From: CAWBLP01 sp963721065
GTDB lineage: Bacteria > Pseudomonadota > Alphaproteobacteria > Acetobacterales > Acetobacteraceae
Direction: 5' to 3'
NCBI GenBank assembly: GCA_963721065.1
Contig: CAVRHO010000007.1
Location: 248,001 to 312,000, forward strand
Length of the DNA: 64,000 nucleotides
Both the position numbers and the translations under genes were made by a program. This document shows, piece after piece, positions 36,875-45,034 of the stretch (position 1 is the first letter of the stretch; the number at the start of each line of letters is the position of its first letter). Below the pieces are notes generated by a model. It was not told where the DNA came from and made no database searches. It saw only the letters and a list, made by a program, of their open reading frames with translations.

Positions 36875-37365
36875 GATGGCTCCTCGCCCGAATGGGCGTT
36901 TTATGAAGGCACCCGATGTGGGGTCGCACCGGCGCCGTGGTAAGCGTCGCGGCTCAGGGCAGGGATGCGCCTGCGGAATGGAGTCGCACCGCGCGGCAAT
37001 CCGGTCTCATCGGCGGCAAGCCGGTCCGTTGCCTGGTGGCTTTCGATGCGGTTCTGGGGACAGGATGTGGTGCCGACCGGCACAAAGGCCCCCCGCGTCA
37101 AGGCCGACCCGCGTAAAGATTGACCATCGGCCGGCCGCTCACCGTCATGGCCGGCGGAGTGGGCTGTCATCCGGTCCCGCCTCGGTTGCGGAGGCGGGTT
37201 TCCCGCCGGTGCAACCTGCCACGTCGTGGCGGGCGCAGGCCCGCCACGACGTGGTACGGACTGCCGGCGGTCACTCTCGCACTGACCACCAGGACGGTCG
37301 CACTGACCGCCAGGACGGCGACCGTCATCACCAGGCGCGGCCCCCGCCAGCGAGGATCGCGGCCC
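36875..37365. other. Intergenic region with a perfect family A hairpin
   Basis: The 491-bp gap contains CCACGTCGTGGCGGG (37219-37233) and CCCGCCACGACGTGG (37240-37254), a perfect 15-bp stem. Short direct repeats of the form CTCGCACTGACC / TCGCACTGACCGCC follow at 37272-37320. No gene supported. Confidence 0.7.
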
Positions 37366-38400
37366 CTACACCCGCTGCGCCACCGCGTTGGCGAAGTCGC
37401 GGGTGCTGGCCTGGCCGCCCAGGTCGCGGGTGCGAACCCTGTCCTGGTTCACCGTCGCATCCACCGCCACCCGCAGCCGCTCGGCCAGGTCGGCCCGGCC
37501 CACATGGTCCAGCATCAGGCCCGACGCCAGCAACAGCGCCAGCGGATTGGCGATGCCCTGGCCGGCGATGTCCGGCGCGGACCCGTGCACCGCCTCGAAG
37601 ATCGCCGCGTCGCGGCCGATATTGGCCCCCGGCGCCATGCCCAGCCCGCCGACCAGCCCGGCCATCAGGTCGGACAGGATGTCGCCGAACAGGTTGGTGG
37701 TGACGATCACGTCGAACTGCCAGGGATCCAGCACCAGTTGCATGGCGCAGGCATCGACGATGCGCTCGTTCATTTCGATGCGGCCTTCGTACTCCCGCGC
37801 CACCGCGCGCCCGGCCTCCAGGAACACCCCCGTCAGCGCCTTCAGCACATTGGCCTTGTGCACCACGGTGATCTTCCTGCGTCCGTTGCGCAGTGCATAC
37901 TCGAAGGCGAATTTCAGGATGCGGTGGGCGCCGGCCTTGGTGTTCACGCCGGAGGCGATGGCCACCGCGTGCGGGTCGTCGCCGATCGGCACATAGTGTT
38001 CGAACCCGACATACAGGCCTTCCAGGTTCTCCCGGATCAGCACCAGGTCGATGTCTTCGTAACGCTGTCCGGGCATCACGCTGCGCACCGGGCGGATATT
38101 GGCATACAGGCCGAATGCCTCCCGCAGCCGCACGTTCACCGAGCGGAACCCGCCGCCCACCGGCGTGGTCAGCGGCCCCTTCAGCGCCAGGCGGGTGCGG
38201 CGGACGCTTTCCAGCGTCTCGTCGGGCATCGGGTCGCCGTATTTCTGGATCGCCGCCATGCCGCCCTCGCGTACGTCCCAGACCAGCGGGGAGCCCAGCC
38301 TGTCCAGCACGTGCTTCACCGCCTCGACGATCTCCGGGCCGATGCCGTCCCCCGGGATCAGGGTCGCTTCGATGCGGTTCGCTCCGCCTGGACTGGCCAT
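37366..38400 (-). CDS. Isocitrate/isopropylmalate-family dehydrogenase, probably NAD-dependent isocitrate dehydrogenase
   Basis: A 344-residue beta-decarboxylating dehydrogenase: IEATLIPGDGIGPEIVEAVK, KGPLTTPVGGGFRSVNVRLR, GLYANIRPVRS, DLVLIRENLEGLYVGFEH, the catalytic Lys in VVHKANVLK, and TTNLFGDILSDLMAGLVGGL. S/NVxLR with YANIRP and LIREN-EGLY favours NAD-isocitrate dehydrogenase of the IDH3/homoisocitrate type over LeuB. It would feed NADH from the TCA cycle. The start is the ATG at 38400. It stands alone. Confidence 0.88.
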   Translation of the reverse strand: MASPGGANRIEATLIPGDGIGPEIVEAVKHVLDRLGSPLVWDVREGGMAAIQKYGDPMPDETLESVRRTRLALKGPLTTPVGGGFRSVNVRLREAFGLYANIRPVRSVMPGQRYEDIDLVLIRENLEGLYVGFEHYVPIGDDPHAVAIASGVNTKAGAHRILKFAFEYALRNGRRKITVVHKANVLKALTGVFLEAGRAVAREYEGRIEMNERIVDACAMQLVLDPWQFDVIVTTNLFGDILSDLMAGLVGGLGMAPGANIGRDAAIFEAVHGSAPDIAGQGIANPLALLLASGLMLDHVGRADLAERLRVAVDATVNQDRVRTRDLGGQASTRDFANAVAQRV

Positions 38401-38552
38401 CGTTCTGGTCTCCTTCGAAAGTCGCGCCGGCAGGAAGCGCCGGCCGGCAGGATCGCCGGCGGCGGTATGCCGCCATGCGCGCCGCCATGCCAGCGACGTG
38501 AACGCAGATGACGGCTGCGCGTGGCGGGGAGGACCGGGACGTGCCGCCGGTC

Positions 38553-39407
38553 TCAGCCGAGTTCGCGGCGGATGCGGGCGATCGCGGTCTCGGCGTAGGT
38601 CGGGTCCATTTCGAAGCCGATCCCGGTGCAGTCCAGCCGCTGTGCGGCAACCAGCGTGGTGCCGGTGCCCAGGAACGGGTCGAGCACCGTTGCCGGACGG
38701 CGGCCGTGCAGGCGGATGCAGCGGTCCGGCAGCTCCACCGGGAAGCCGGCCGGATGGTCGAACTTCTGTGCCCGCGACTTCACCGTCTTGTACGGAATGA
38801 ACCAGGTGTTGCCGGCGCAGCGCCGGTCCGCCTTGTGCCCCCAGCGGGCAATGTTGGACTTGTGCTTGAACGGCACCCCCACGCCCACCCGGTCCACCGC
38901 CACCGCGCCGGTGCGGGTGAAGTGGAAGATCGCCTCGTGGTTCTGGTTCAGGAAGCGCGGGCTGGAGATCGGCTTGAAGTGGCCGACCGTGTCGTCGCCG
39001 ATGCTGATCGACTTCACCCAGACGATATGGTTCTGCAGCACGAAACTGTCGCGGAACGCGCCGGCGACATCCTGCGCCAGCCAGGGATCGTGGTTGGTGC
39101 TGCCGACATTGAGGAAGAACGAGCCGTCCGGGCGCAGCACGCGCCGCAGCTCCGCGCCGATCGTGGCCAGCCATTGCAGGTAGGCCTCGCGCGGGCGCCG
39201 GTCGTCATAGCTGCGGTAGGCGACGCCGATATTGTAGGGGGGCGAGGTGACGATCACGTCCACCGTCTCGCCGGGCATCGCGCGCAGGCCGGCGAGGCAG
39301 TCGCCCAGATGCACCGTCTGCTTGCCGGCGTGCCAGCGCGTCGTTTCGGGTTGGTCGGGGGAGGCGGCGGGGTCGACCAACAGGCCCTGTGCGGACTCGA
39401 GGCGCAC
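38553..39407 (-). CDS. Site-specific DNA methyltransferase, beta class (N4-cytosine or N6-adenine)
   Basis: About 284 residues. Catalytic motif IV comes first as VIVTSPPYNIG (TSPPY at residues 54-58), and SAM-binding motif I near the C-terminus as VLDPFLGTGTTLVAAQRL; this order defines the beta group. SPPY is commoner in N4-cytosine enzymes but also occurs in N6-adenine ones. A GTG at 39407, six bases after GGAG, is preferred. The open frame extends to an ATG at 39557, but that lies inside the 48-bp arm of a palindromic repeat. No restriction gene is adjacent, so it is probably an orphan epigenetic methylase. Confidence 0.85.
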   Translation of the reverse strand: MRLESAQGLLVDPAASPDQPETTRWHAGKQTVHLGDCLAGLRAMPGETVDVIVTSPPYNIGVAYRSYDDRRPREAYLQWLATIGAELRRVLRPDGSFFLNVGSTNHDPWLAQDVAGAFRDSFVLQNHIVWVKSISIGDDTVGHFKPISSPRFLNQNHEAIFHFTRTGAVAVDRVGVGVPFKHKSNIARWGHKADRRCAGNTWFIPYKTVKSRAQKFDHPAGFPVELPDRCIRLHGRRPATVLDPFLGTGTTLVAAQRLDCTGIGFEMDPTYAETAIARIRRELG

Positions 39408-39523
39408 GTGCAACTCCGTGGTGAGGACGTGGAGGGGCTTGCATAGCCTGGGCGGGCGAGTCGTACCTTGGGGCCGGGGCTTGCGGCTGGTTTTGCGGGG
39501 TTCGGTGGTGGGGGGCAACGAAG

Positions 39524-39684
39524 GATTCAACCACAGAGTCGCACAAAGTTTTGGCACAGAGTTTCACAGATAGAATATCGACTGAAGCCTCGCCGCACAC
39601 GATTTCTCAAACAATGACACGGCAATTCACGCCATAATCTGTGAAACTCTGTGCCAAAACTTTGTGCGACTCTGTGGTTGAATC
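39524..39684. repeat. Palindromic element, family B, with perfect 48-bp arms
   Basis: Bases 39524-39571 and 39637-39684 are exact reverse complements over 48 bp, starting GATTCAACCACAGAGTCGCA, with a 65-bp spacer. They share CACAGAGTTTCAC with 34211-34318. It lies between the methyltransferase and serB within a 344-bp gap. Confidence 0.92.
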
Positions 39685-39751
39685 TCTTCGCCCTCCACCA
39701 GGCAGCGCCACCCCCCACCTGCCACAGCCCCTCCGCACCCGAAGCAGGGGC

Positions 39752-40627
39752 TCACTCCCCGACGATCTCCCCCGCCCGGTAGCCCTGCGCGAACAGCAGC
39801 GCCCGCAGATCCCCATGATCCACCCGGGCCTGCGCCGCCGCCGCCACCACCGGCTTGGCATGGAACGCCACGCCCAGCCCGGCCACGCGCAGCATGTCCA
39901 GGTCGTTCGCCCCGTCGCCCACCGCGAGCGTGGCGGACGCCGCCAGCCCAAGCTCCGCTCTCAGACTCTCCAGCGTCGCCAGCTTGGTGTCCCGGTCCAG
40001 GATCGGCTCCGCCACCCTTCCGGTCAGCCTGGCGCCGTCGTCCAGCAGCACGTTGGACCGGTGCAGGTCGAACCCGCACGCCGCCGCCACGCGCGCGGTG
40101 AAGAAGCTGAACCCGCCGGACACCAGGGCGGTCCGCGCGCCGTGCGCCCGCATCGTGGCGACCAGCGCCCGCGCGCCGGGGGTCAGGCGCAGTCGCTGCC
40201 AGGTCTGCTCCAGCGCCTCCACCGGCAGGCCGGCCAGCATGGCAACCCGCTCCCGCAGCGCCGCCTTGAAGTCCAGCTCGCCGTTCATCGCTCGGGCGGT
40301 GATGGCGGCGATGCGGTCCTTCAGGCCGGCGAAGTCGGCCAGCTCGTCCAGGGTTTCGCCGGTGACGATGGTGCTGTCCATGTCGGCGACCAGCAGGCGC
40401 TTGCGGCGGTCCGCGGTGGCCGTGACGATGGCGTCCACCGGGGCACCGTCCAGCGCCGCGTGCAGCGCGGCGGCGTCGGGTGGGGCAGGGACCGGCAGGT
40501 CGACGGCCTCTCCGGGGGACAGGATGTCCGGCGGGCCGGCCTGCACGGCCGCGCACACGCGGGCGAGCAGGGCGTCGGACAGGGCGGCGGCCTCACGCGG
40601 GGCCACGAGGGTCAGGACGTAACGCAT
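39752..40627 (-). CDS. serB: Phosphoserine phosphatase
   Basis: A 291-residue HAD-family enzyme: the nucleophile motif is LLVADMDSTIVTGETLDEL (Asp82, Asp84), motif II ALVSGGFSFFTARVA, and motif III AVGDGANDLDMLRVAGLGVA. It completes serine synthesis from 3-phosphoserine. The N-terminal 75 residues correspond to the ACT-like domain. Divergent from the YbjQ gene across 59 bp. Confidence 0.96.
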   Translation of the reverse strand: MRYVLTLVAPREAAALSDALLARVCAAVQAGPPDILSPGEAVDLPVPAPPDAAALHAALDGAPVDAIVTATADRRKRLLVADMDSTIVTGETLDELADFAGLKDRIAAITARAMNGELDFKAALRERVAMLAGLPVEALEQTWQRLRLTPGARALVATMRAHGARTALVSGGFSFFTARVAAACGFDLHRSNVLLDDGARLTGRVAEPILDRDTKLATLESLRAELGLAASATLAVGDGANDLDMLRVAGLGVAFHAKPVVAAAAQARVDHGDLRALLFAQGYRAGEIVGE

Positions 40628-40686
40628 TGGAAGCCCGGACCCTGGCAGGAATGCCGGCGCAAGGGAAGCGGAGGCGGAGGGACAGG

Positions 40687-41013
40687 ATGCTGGTGGTGAC
40701 AACCGAGCAGGTGGCGGGCCATCGCGTGCGGCAGACGCTGGGCCAGTGCTTCGGGATCGTGGTGCGCAGCCGCGGGCTGGGCGGCAATATCCTGGCCGGC
40801 CTGCGCAGCATCGTCGGCGGCGAAATCCGCGAATACACCCAGATGCTGGAGGAGGCACGGCGCCACGCCGTGGACCGGCTGGTGGAGAACGCCGCGCTGA
40901 TGGGCGCCAACGGCATCGTCATGATGCGCTTCGACTCGGCGGAGATCGGCCAGACCATGAGCGAGATCGTCGCCTACGGCACCGCCGTGGTGCTGGAGCC
41001 GCTCGCGGATTGA
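40687..41013 (+). CDS. YbjQ/UPF0145 family protein
   Basis: A 108-residue protein: MLVVTTEQVAGHRVRQTLGQ, GIVVRSRGLGGNILAGLRSI, GGEIREYTQMLEEARRHAVD and AALMGANGIVMMRFDS. The family forms pentameric or decameric rings and has been called heavy-metal-binding on weak grounds; its true role is unknown. A GGAGG site precedes the ATG. The next gene probably starts on a TTG overlapping this stop codon, so they are likely coupled. Confidence 0.92.
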   Translation: MLVVTTEQVAGHRVRQTLGQCFGIVVRSRGLGGNILAGLRSIVGGEIREYTQMLEEARRHAVDRLVENAALMGANGIVMMRFDSAEIGQTMSEIVAYGTAVVLEPLAD

Positions 41014-41321
41014 GCCCGGTGCTGCGCAACGCGGTTCTCGCGGCCGGCGCGCTGTTGCTGGCCGGCGGCCTGGTCGCGCTGCTGGCGGCACGGCAGCCGG
41101 CCGGGCTGGCGTTTGCCGTCCTCGGCGCACTGCTTCTGGTGGCACTGCTGATCGAGCGCAGGGGCTACAAGCGGGTGCTGGACAGCGCCCCCGGCCCGGA
41201 CTGGCAGCCGACGGGCGAGCGCTTTCGCCAGCCGGGCAGCGACATCCGGGTCGCGGTCTGGTACCAGCCACGCACCGGCAAGCGCGCCTATGTCCGTATC
41301 GGTGGGCAGCCACCGCAGTAG
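41010..41321 (+). CDS. Small membrane protein with two transmembrane segments
   Basis: About 103 residues: two hydrophobic helices (VLAAGALLLAGGLVALLAA and GLAFAVLGALLLVALLIE), then a basic and polar cytoplasmic tail with WYQPRTGKRAYVRIGG. The start is a TTG at 41010 overlapping the ybjQ stop, or the GTG at 41019; both are uncertain. No family recognised. It may anchor or regulate the YbjQ protein, judging only from the overlap. Confidence 0.6.
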   Translation: MSPVLRNAVLAAGALLLAGGLVALLAARQPAGLAFAVLGALLLVALLIERRGYKRVLDSAPGPDWQPTGERFRQPGSDIRVAVWYQPRTGKRAYVRIGGQPPQ

Positions 41322-41353
41322 CTGGTCTCTCCGGTGCCGGCGCCGCCGGACCT

Positions 41354-41740
41354 TCAGCCGGGGATCAGCGCGCGAATGCGCTTGAGCACCTGGGCCTGGG
41401 AATACGGTTTCTCGATCAGCTTCACCTGCGCGGAGTCGGCATCCCGCGCGGCGCTGTAGCCCGAGGTCAGCAGCACCTGCACCTCCGGGTGGTGGGCGCG
41501 AATCCAGCGGGCCAGGTCGAAGCCGTTCATGGTCCCGGGCATCCGGACGTCGCTGAACACGACGTCAACCGGCTCGTTCGCATCCACCAGGTGGATTGCC
41601 TCGCCAGCGTCTCCGGCTTCCAGAACGTTGTAGCCGCAGTCCCGCAGGTACTCGGCGATGGGCATGCGCACCAGTGCTTCGTCCTCGACCACCAGGACGG
41701 TTGGGGCATACGGGTCGGTGCGGATGGGCAATTCGGACAT
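41354..41740 (-). CDS. Receiver-only response regulator
   Basis: A 128-residue CheY-like protein with the acidic pair in VLVVEDEALV, phosphoacceptor VVFSDVRMPG (Asp64), the Thr/Ser in LLTSGYS and Lys in LIEKPYS. No output domain, so it acts by protein contact, as in alphaproteobacterial systems with hybrid kinases. The ATG at 41740 is taken; an ATG at 41752 is in frame. No kinase is adjacent. Confidence 0.92.
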   Translation of the reverse strand: MSELPIRTDPYAPTVLVVEDEALVRMPIAEYLRDCGYNVLEAGDAGEAIHLVDANEPVDVVFSDVRMPGTMNGFDLARWIRAHHPEVQVLLTSGYSAARDADSAQVKLIEKPYSQAQVLKRIRALIPG

Positions 41741-41907
41741 GGCAAGGATCATATAGCGCCTGTACGGTCCCGCGGTCTGCGGCCCAAGGCTTATCCTCGC
41801 CCCGAATTTACACCAGACTTTCAAATGATTGCGTCGCGGTCCGAAATACGACGGGGCAATGCATCGACAGGCCGGCGCGGCCGGGCTTCGTGGCCGAAGC
41901 GCAGCGG

Positions 41908-42756
41908 TCAGCCAGCGCCCCGGCGCGCCAGCGCAGCCGTCACGGTGTTCTCCAGCAGGCAGGCGATGGTCATCGGCCCGACTCCGCCCGGCACCGGGGT
42001 GATGGCCCGGGCGACGGCGGCGGCTTCCTGGAACATGACGTCGCCCACCAGCCGGCCGTCCGGCCGCCGGTTGATGCCGACATCGATCACCGTGGCGCCC
42101 GGGGCGATCCAGTCGCCGCGCACCAGTTCCGGCCGGCCCACGGCAACCACCAGCACGTCTGCGCGGCGGCATTCCGCGGCCAGGTCGCGGGTGCGGGAGT
42201 GGGCAATGGTGACCGTGGCATTCGCGTCCAGCAGCAGTGAGGCCGTGGGCCGGCCGACAATGGCGGAGCGGCCGAGCACCAGGGCGTGCGCGCCGTCCAG
42301 GGTGGTGTCGGAAGCGGCGAGCAGGCGCATGATGCCAAGCGGCGTGCACGGGACCAGGCCGGGCTGGCCCGCGGCGAGGCGTCCGGCGTTGAGCGGATGA
42401 AAGCCGTCCGCATCCTTGGCCGGATCGATCGCCTCCAGCACCGCCGCGGCGCGGATCTGCGGCGGCAGTGGCAGTTGCACCAGGATCCCGTCCACCGCGG
42501 GGTCGGCATTCAGCCGGGCGATCTCGGCCAGCAGCGCGGCTTCGGTGGTGTCGCGGGGCAGGTGGCGCGTGTCGGAACGGATGCCGGCAGCGGTGGCGGC
42601 GCGACCCTTGTTGCGGACATACACCGCGCTGGCGGGATCATCGCCCACCAGCACAACGGTCAGGCCGGGCTGAAACCGCAGTTTCGCCACCCGTTCCGCC
42701 ACTCCCCGGCGCAGCGTTGCCGCGATGGCCTTGCCGTCGATGATCCGTGCGCTCAT
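41908..42756 (-). CDS. folD: Methylenetetrahydrofolate dehydrogenase/cyclohydrolase
   Basis: A 282-residue bifunctional enzyme: PGLTVVLVGDDPASAVYVRN with the catalytic Lys50, GILVQLPLPPQI, KDADGFHPLNAGRL, LVLGRSAIVGRPTASLLL and ITPVPGGVGPMTIACLLENT. It interconverts 5,10-methylene- and 10-formyl-tetrahydrofolate with NADP. Start at the ATG at 42756 (MSARIIDGKAIA). Cytoplasmic; central one-carbon metabolism. Confidence 0.97.
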   Translation of the reverse strand: MSARIIDGKAIAATLRRGVAERVAKLRFQPGLTVVLVGDDPASAVYVRNKGRAATAAGIRSDTRHLPRDTTEAALLAEIARLNADPAVDGILVQLPLPPQIRAAAVLEAIDPAKDADGFHPLNAGRLAAGQPGLVPCTPLGIMRLLAASDTTLDGAHALVLGRSAIVGRPTASLLLDANATVTIAHSRTRDLAAECRRADVLVVAVGRPELVRGDWIAPGATVIDVGINRRPDGRLVGDVMFQEAAAVARAITPVPGGVGPMTIACLLENTVTAALARRGAG

Positions 42757-42871
42757 GCCGGTTGCCGCGTTCCTTGCCGGAGGCAGGCGCGCACCACCGG
42801 GAACCCGCGTGTGCACCGCATCTCGCGCATAACCCCCGTTCGTCTGGCCTCGATCCCCATGCGCGCCCCGC

Positions 42872-42931
42872 CGATCACAACGCTGCTGATCACAACGCTG
42901 CTGATCACAACGCTGCTGATCACAACGCTGC
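42872..42931. repeat. Four-copy 15-nt tandem array overlapping a stop codon
   Basis: Four copies of ATCACAACGCTGCTG run through 42872-42931. On the minus strand the first unit is the last codons and TGA stop (42920) of the DUF167 gene, so the array has grown from the gene's 3' end. Confidence 0.85.
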
Positions 42932-43223
42932 CAGGCGCGCGGCGAGCGCCGCCGGCTCGCCGGTTACGTGCACCCGCTTCTCGCGTGATGTGGCGCCGGC
43001 CACGACGGTAACGGCGGAGCCGGGCACGCCAAGCGCCGCGGCCAGTACCGGCGCAGGCGGCGCGGTTGGCGCGTCCGCCCTCGGCCGGCTCACTGACACC
43101 GATGCGCAGCCGCTCGCCGTCGGCCGCGGGCACTATGCCCTGCAGGCCGGGACGCCGCGACCTGGGCTGAACCTTGAGCATCACGAGCAGCCCGTCCGGC
43201 GCCTCCCGCCAGAATGCCGTCAA
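42920..43223 (-). pseudogene. DUF167/YggU-family protein with a one-base insertion
   Basis: The gene begins on a TTG overlapping the stop of the YggT gene: (M)TAFWREAPDGLLVMLKVQP, then DGERLRIGVSEPAEGGRANR. After RAACA the frame must shift to give VLAAALGVPGSAVTVVAG, then TSREKRVHVTGEPAALAARL and TGA at 42920. The 304-nt span is one more than a multiple of three, and the joined product matches the family GKAN...ALGVPKSAV pattern exactly, so an extra G near 43,047 is the likely lesion. YggT-DUF167 is a common gene pair of unknown function. Confidence 0.75.
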
Positions 43224-43537
43224 AAAATCAGCGCCTGCCAGTTCCCGATGATGGCGACCTCTATGCGGTACAGCAGCGGGACGATCACCAACTGGATCAG
43301 CACCAGGACGATCAGCGGGCTGATGTCGATCCCGCCGAAGTTGGGCAGGATGTTGCGAATCGGGCGCAACACCGGGTCGGTGATCCGGTACAGGAAGTCG
43401 CCGATCGTCCAGACCAGCCGGTTGCGGGTATCCAGGATGCCGAACGCGGCCAGCATGCTGAACACCGCGGCCAGGATGATCGCCCAGAAATACAGGTGGA
43501 TCACAAAGAACAGCACGTTGAAGATGATGGTGATCAT
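43220..43537 (-). CDS. YggT-family membrane protein
   Basis: A 105-residue protein with two YGGT hydrophobic segments: VLFFVIHLYFWAIILAAVFS and ISPLIVLVLIQLVIVPLLY, with the conserved DPVLRPIRNILPNFGGIDIS between them. Inner membrane; linked in other bacteria to osmotic or cell-division functions without a defined mechanism. Its stop overlaps the DUF167 start. Confidence 0.93.
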   Translation of the reverse strand: MITIIFNVLFFVIHLYFWAIILAAVFSMLAAFGILDTRNRLVWTIGDFLYRITDPVLRPIRNILPNFGGIDISPLIVLVLIQLVIVPLLYRIEVAIIGNWQALIF

Positions 43538-43730
43538 AAACGGTCTCCGCGGGGCGGCCGGAAGCTAGCGGCGGGCGAACAACGGGGCAACCGCTGTCTG
43601 ACGAAGCGGCAGCGTATCGACCGGTTCCCGGCCGGGGCGACACCACCGTCCGGTGGGCGGCGGTCGCGGATCATGACAGCGGGGCCAACGGCTGCCAGAA
43701 CTCCATCGCGGCACGCCAGGGAGGAAGGAC

Positions 43731-44515
43731 ATGGACGATACCGGACAGGGCAGGCTCGCCGTCGTCATCGGCGGCGGCAACGGCATAGGCGCCGCCACCG
43801 CGCGGCTGATGGCGGCACGCGGCTGGCAGATCGCCATCATCGACCGCGAACTGGACAATGCCCGCGCCGTCGCCGCCGAGGTGAAGGGACGCGCCTTCCA
43901 CGGCGACGTCACCGATGCGGCGGTGATGCACGGCCTGGCGCAGGAGATCGCGACCACTGTCGCGCCACCCTATGCCCTGGTGGTGTCGTCCGGCACCTTC
44001 CAGGACCCGGTCCCGCCCGACCAGACGAAGCTGGAGGACTGGGACCGCATCATGCGGATCAACCTGGACGGCGTGTTCTACGCCAACCGCGCCTTCGGGC
44101 CGGGCATGGCGCAGCGCGGGCAGGGCAGCATCGTCAACATCGCCTCCATCATCGGCCTGGGCGGCACGCCGCTGCATGCCTACGGCCCGACCAAGGCGGC
44201 GGTGATCAACCTGACCGAGTCGCTGGCCGGCGAATGGGGCCGCGCCGGCGTGCGGGTCAACGCGGTGTCCCCCGGCGTGACGCTGGTGCCCCGCGTGCTG
44301 GCCCGCCGCCAGGCCGGCGCCCGCTACCGCGGCGACCCCGGCGAGCACACCGCGCTCGGCCGCTGCGTCGAACCGTCCGAAGTGGCGGAGACGATCGAGT
44401 TCCTGCTGTCCGACCGCGCCTCGGCGATCACGGGGTGAACCTGACGATCGACTGCGGATGGGCGGTGGCCCGCGGCTGGGTGATGTACGGCGGGGTGCGG
44501 CCGGCGCCCGGGTGA
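43731..44515 (+). pseudogene. Short-chain dehydrogenase, last 25 residues out of frame
   Basis: An SDR with VVIGGGNGIGAATARLM, a NAG-equivalent VVSSG, catalytic Tyr/Lys in AYGPTKAAVI and VSPGVTLVPR. The frame stops at 44438 after ASAITG, but the next frame continues VNLTIDCGWAVARGWVMYGG to a stop at 44515, exactly the expected end of the family. Restoring one G in the run at 44432-44435 joins them into a 261-residue protein. As sequenced, a 235-residue product lacking the C-terminal substrate/dimer segment would be made. GGGAGGAAGG precedes the ATG. Confidence 0.82.
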
Positions 44516-44524
44516 GGCGCGGCG

Positions 44525-44924
44525 CTACTTCAGGATGGCGAGCGCGGCGAGACCGCAGGCATAGGCGGTCAGCAGCGCCGTGAGGATGCCCCACATGTAG
44601 AGCTTGCCGGGTTTGTCGGTGAGGGCGACCTTGAGGTCGGTGACATCGGCCGCCAGTACGTTCGGCCTTCCGGGCCGCAAGGTCGGCTTTCTCGGCCGCC
44701 AGGTCCGCCTTGGCCTCCACCCGCGCAATGTCGGCCCGCATCGCCGCCACATCGGCCTTGGTGGCGAGGTGCGGCAGGATCGCCTCGATCCGGATGATGG
44801 CCGCCTCGACCGGGGTCCGGGCCGCCTTCGCCTCCCGCATCTCGTCCTCCAACCGGGAAACGCGTATCGGAATCGAGGGATCGTATGGCTCGCCGGCGGG
44901 CGGCGCAACGGGCGTGTCAGGCAT
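44525..44924 (-). pseudogene. Coiled-coil protein with C-terminal membrane helix, frameshifted
   Basis: The first frame reads MPDTPVAPPAGEPYDPSIPI, a coiled coil RLEDEMREAKAARTPVEAAI and heptad-like ADVAAMRADIARVEAKADLA. After DLAARKAE the second frame gives VLAADVTDLKVALTDKPGKL and a membrane helix YMWGILTALLTAYACGLAAL with the stop at 44525. The span is 400 nt (one over a multiple of three), so a single inserted base near 44,660 fits. Similar small DUF1640-like proteins are common and uncharacterised. Confidence 0.65.
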
Positions 44925-45034
44925 GTCTCGGCTCCCGCAAGAGCCGGCACACTGATCCGCCTGCGTTAACATTGTCCTGACGCATGGCTGCCGTGCCTTG
45001 ATATCGGCGCCGCCTTGCGCTCCCTTCCGGCGTC

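Noticed and set aside
39408..39557. N-terminal extension of the DNA methyltransferase from the ATG at 39557
   Set aside because: The ATG and first codons lie inside the 48-bp palindrome arm; the GTG at 39407 has a ribosome site and starts at the family boundary.
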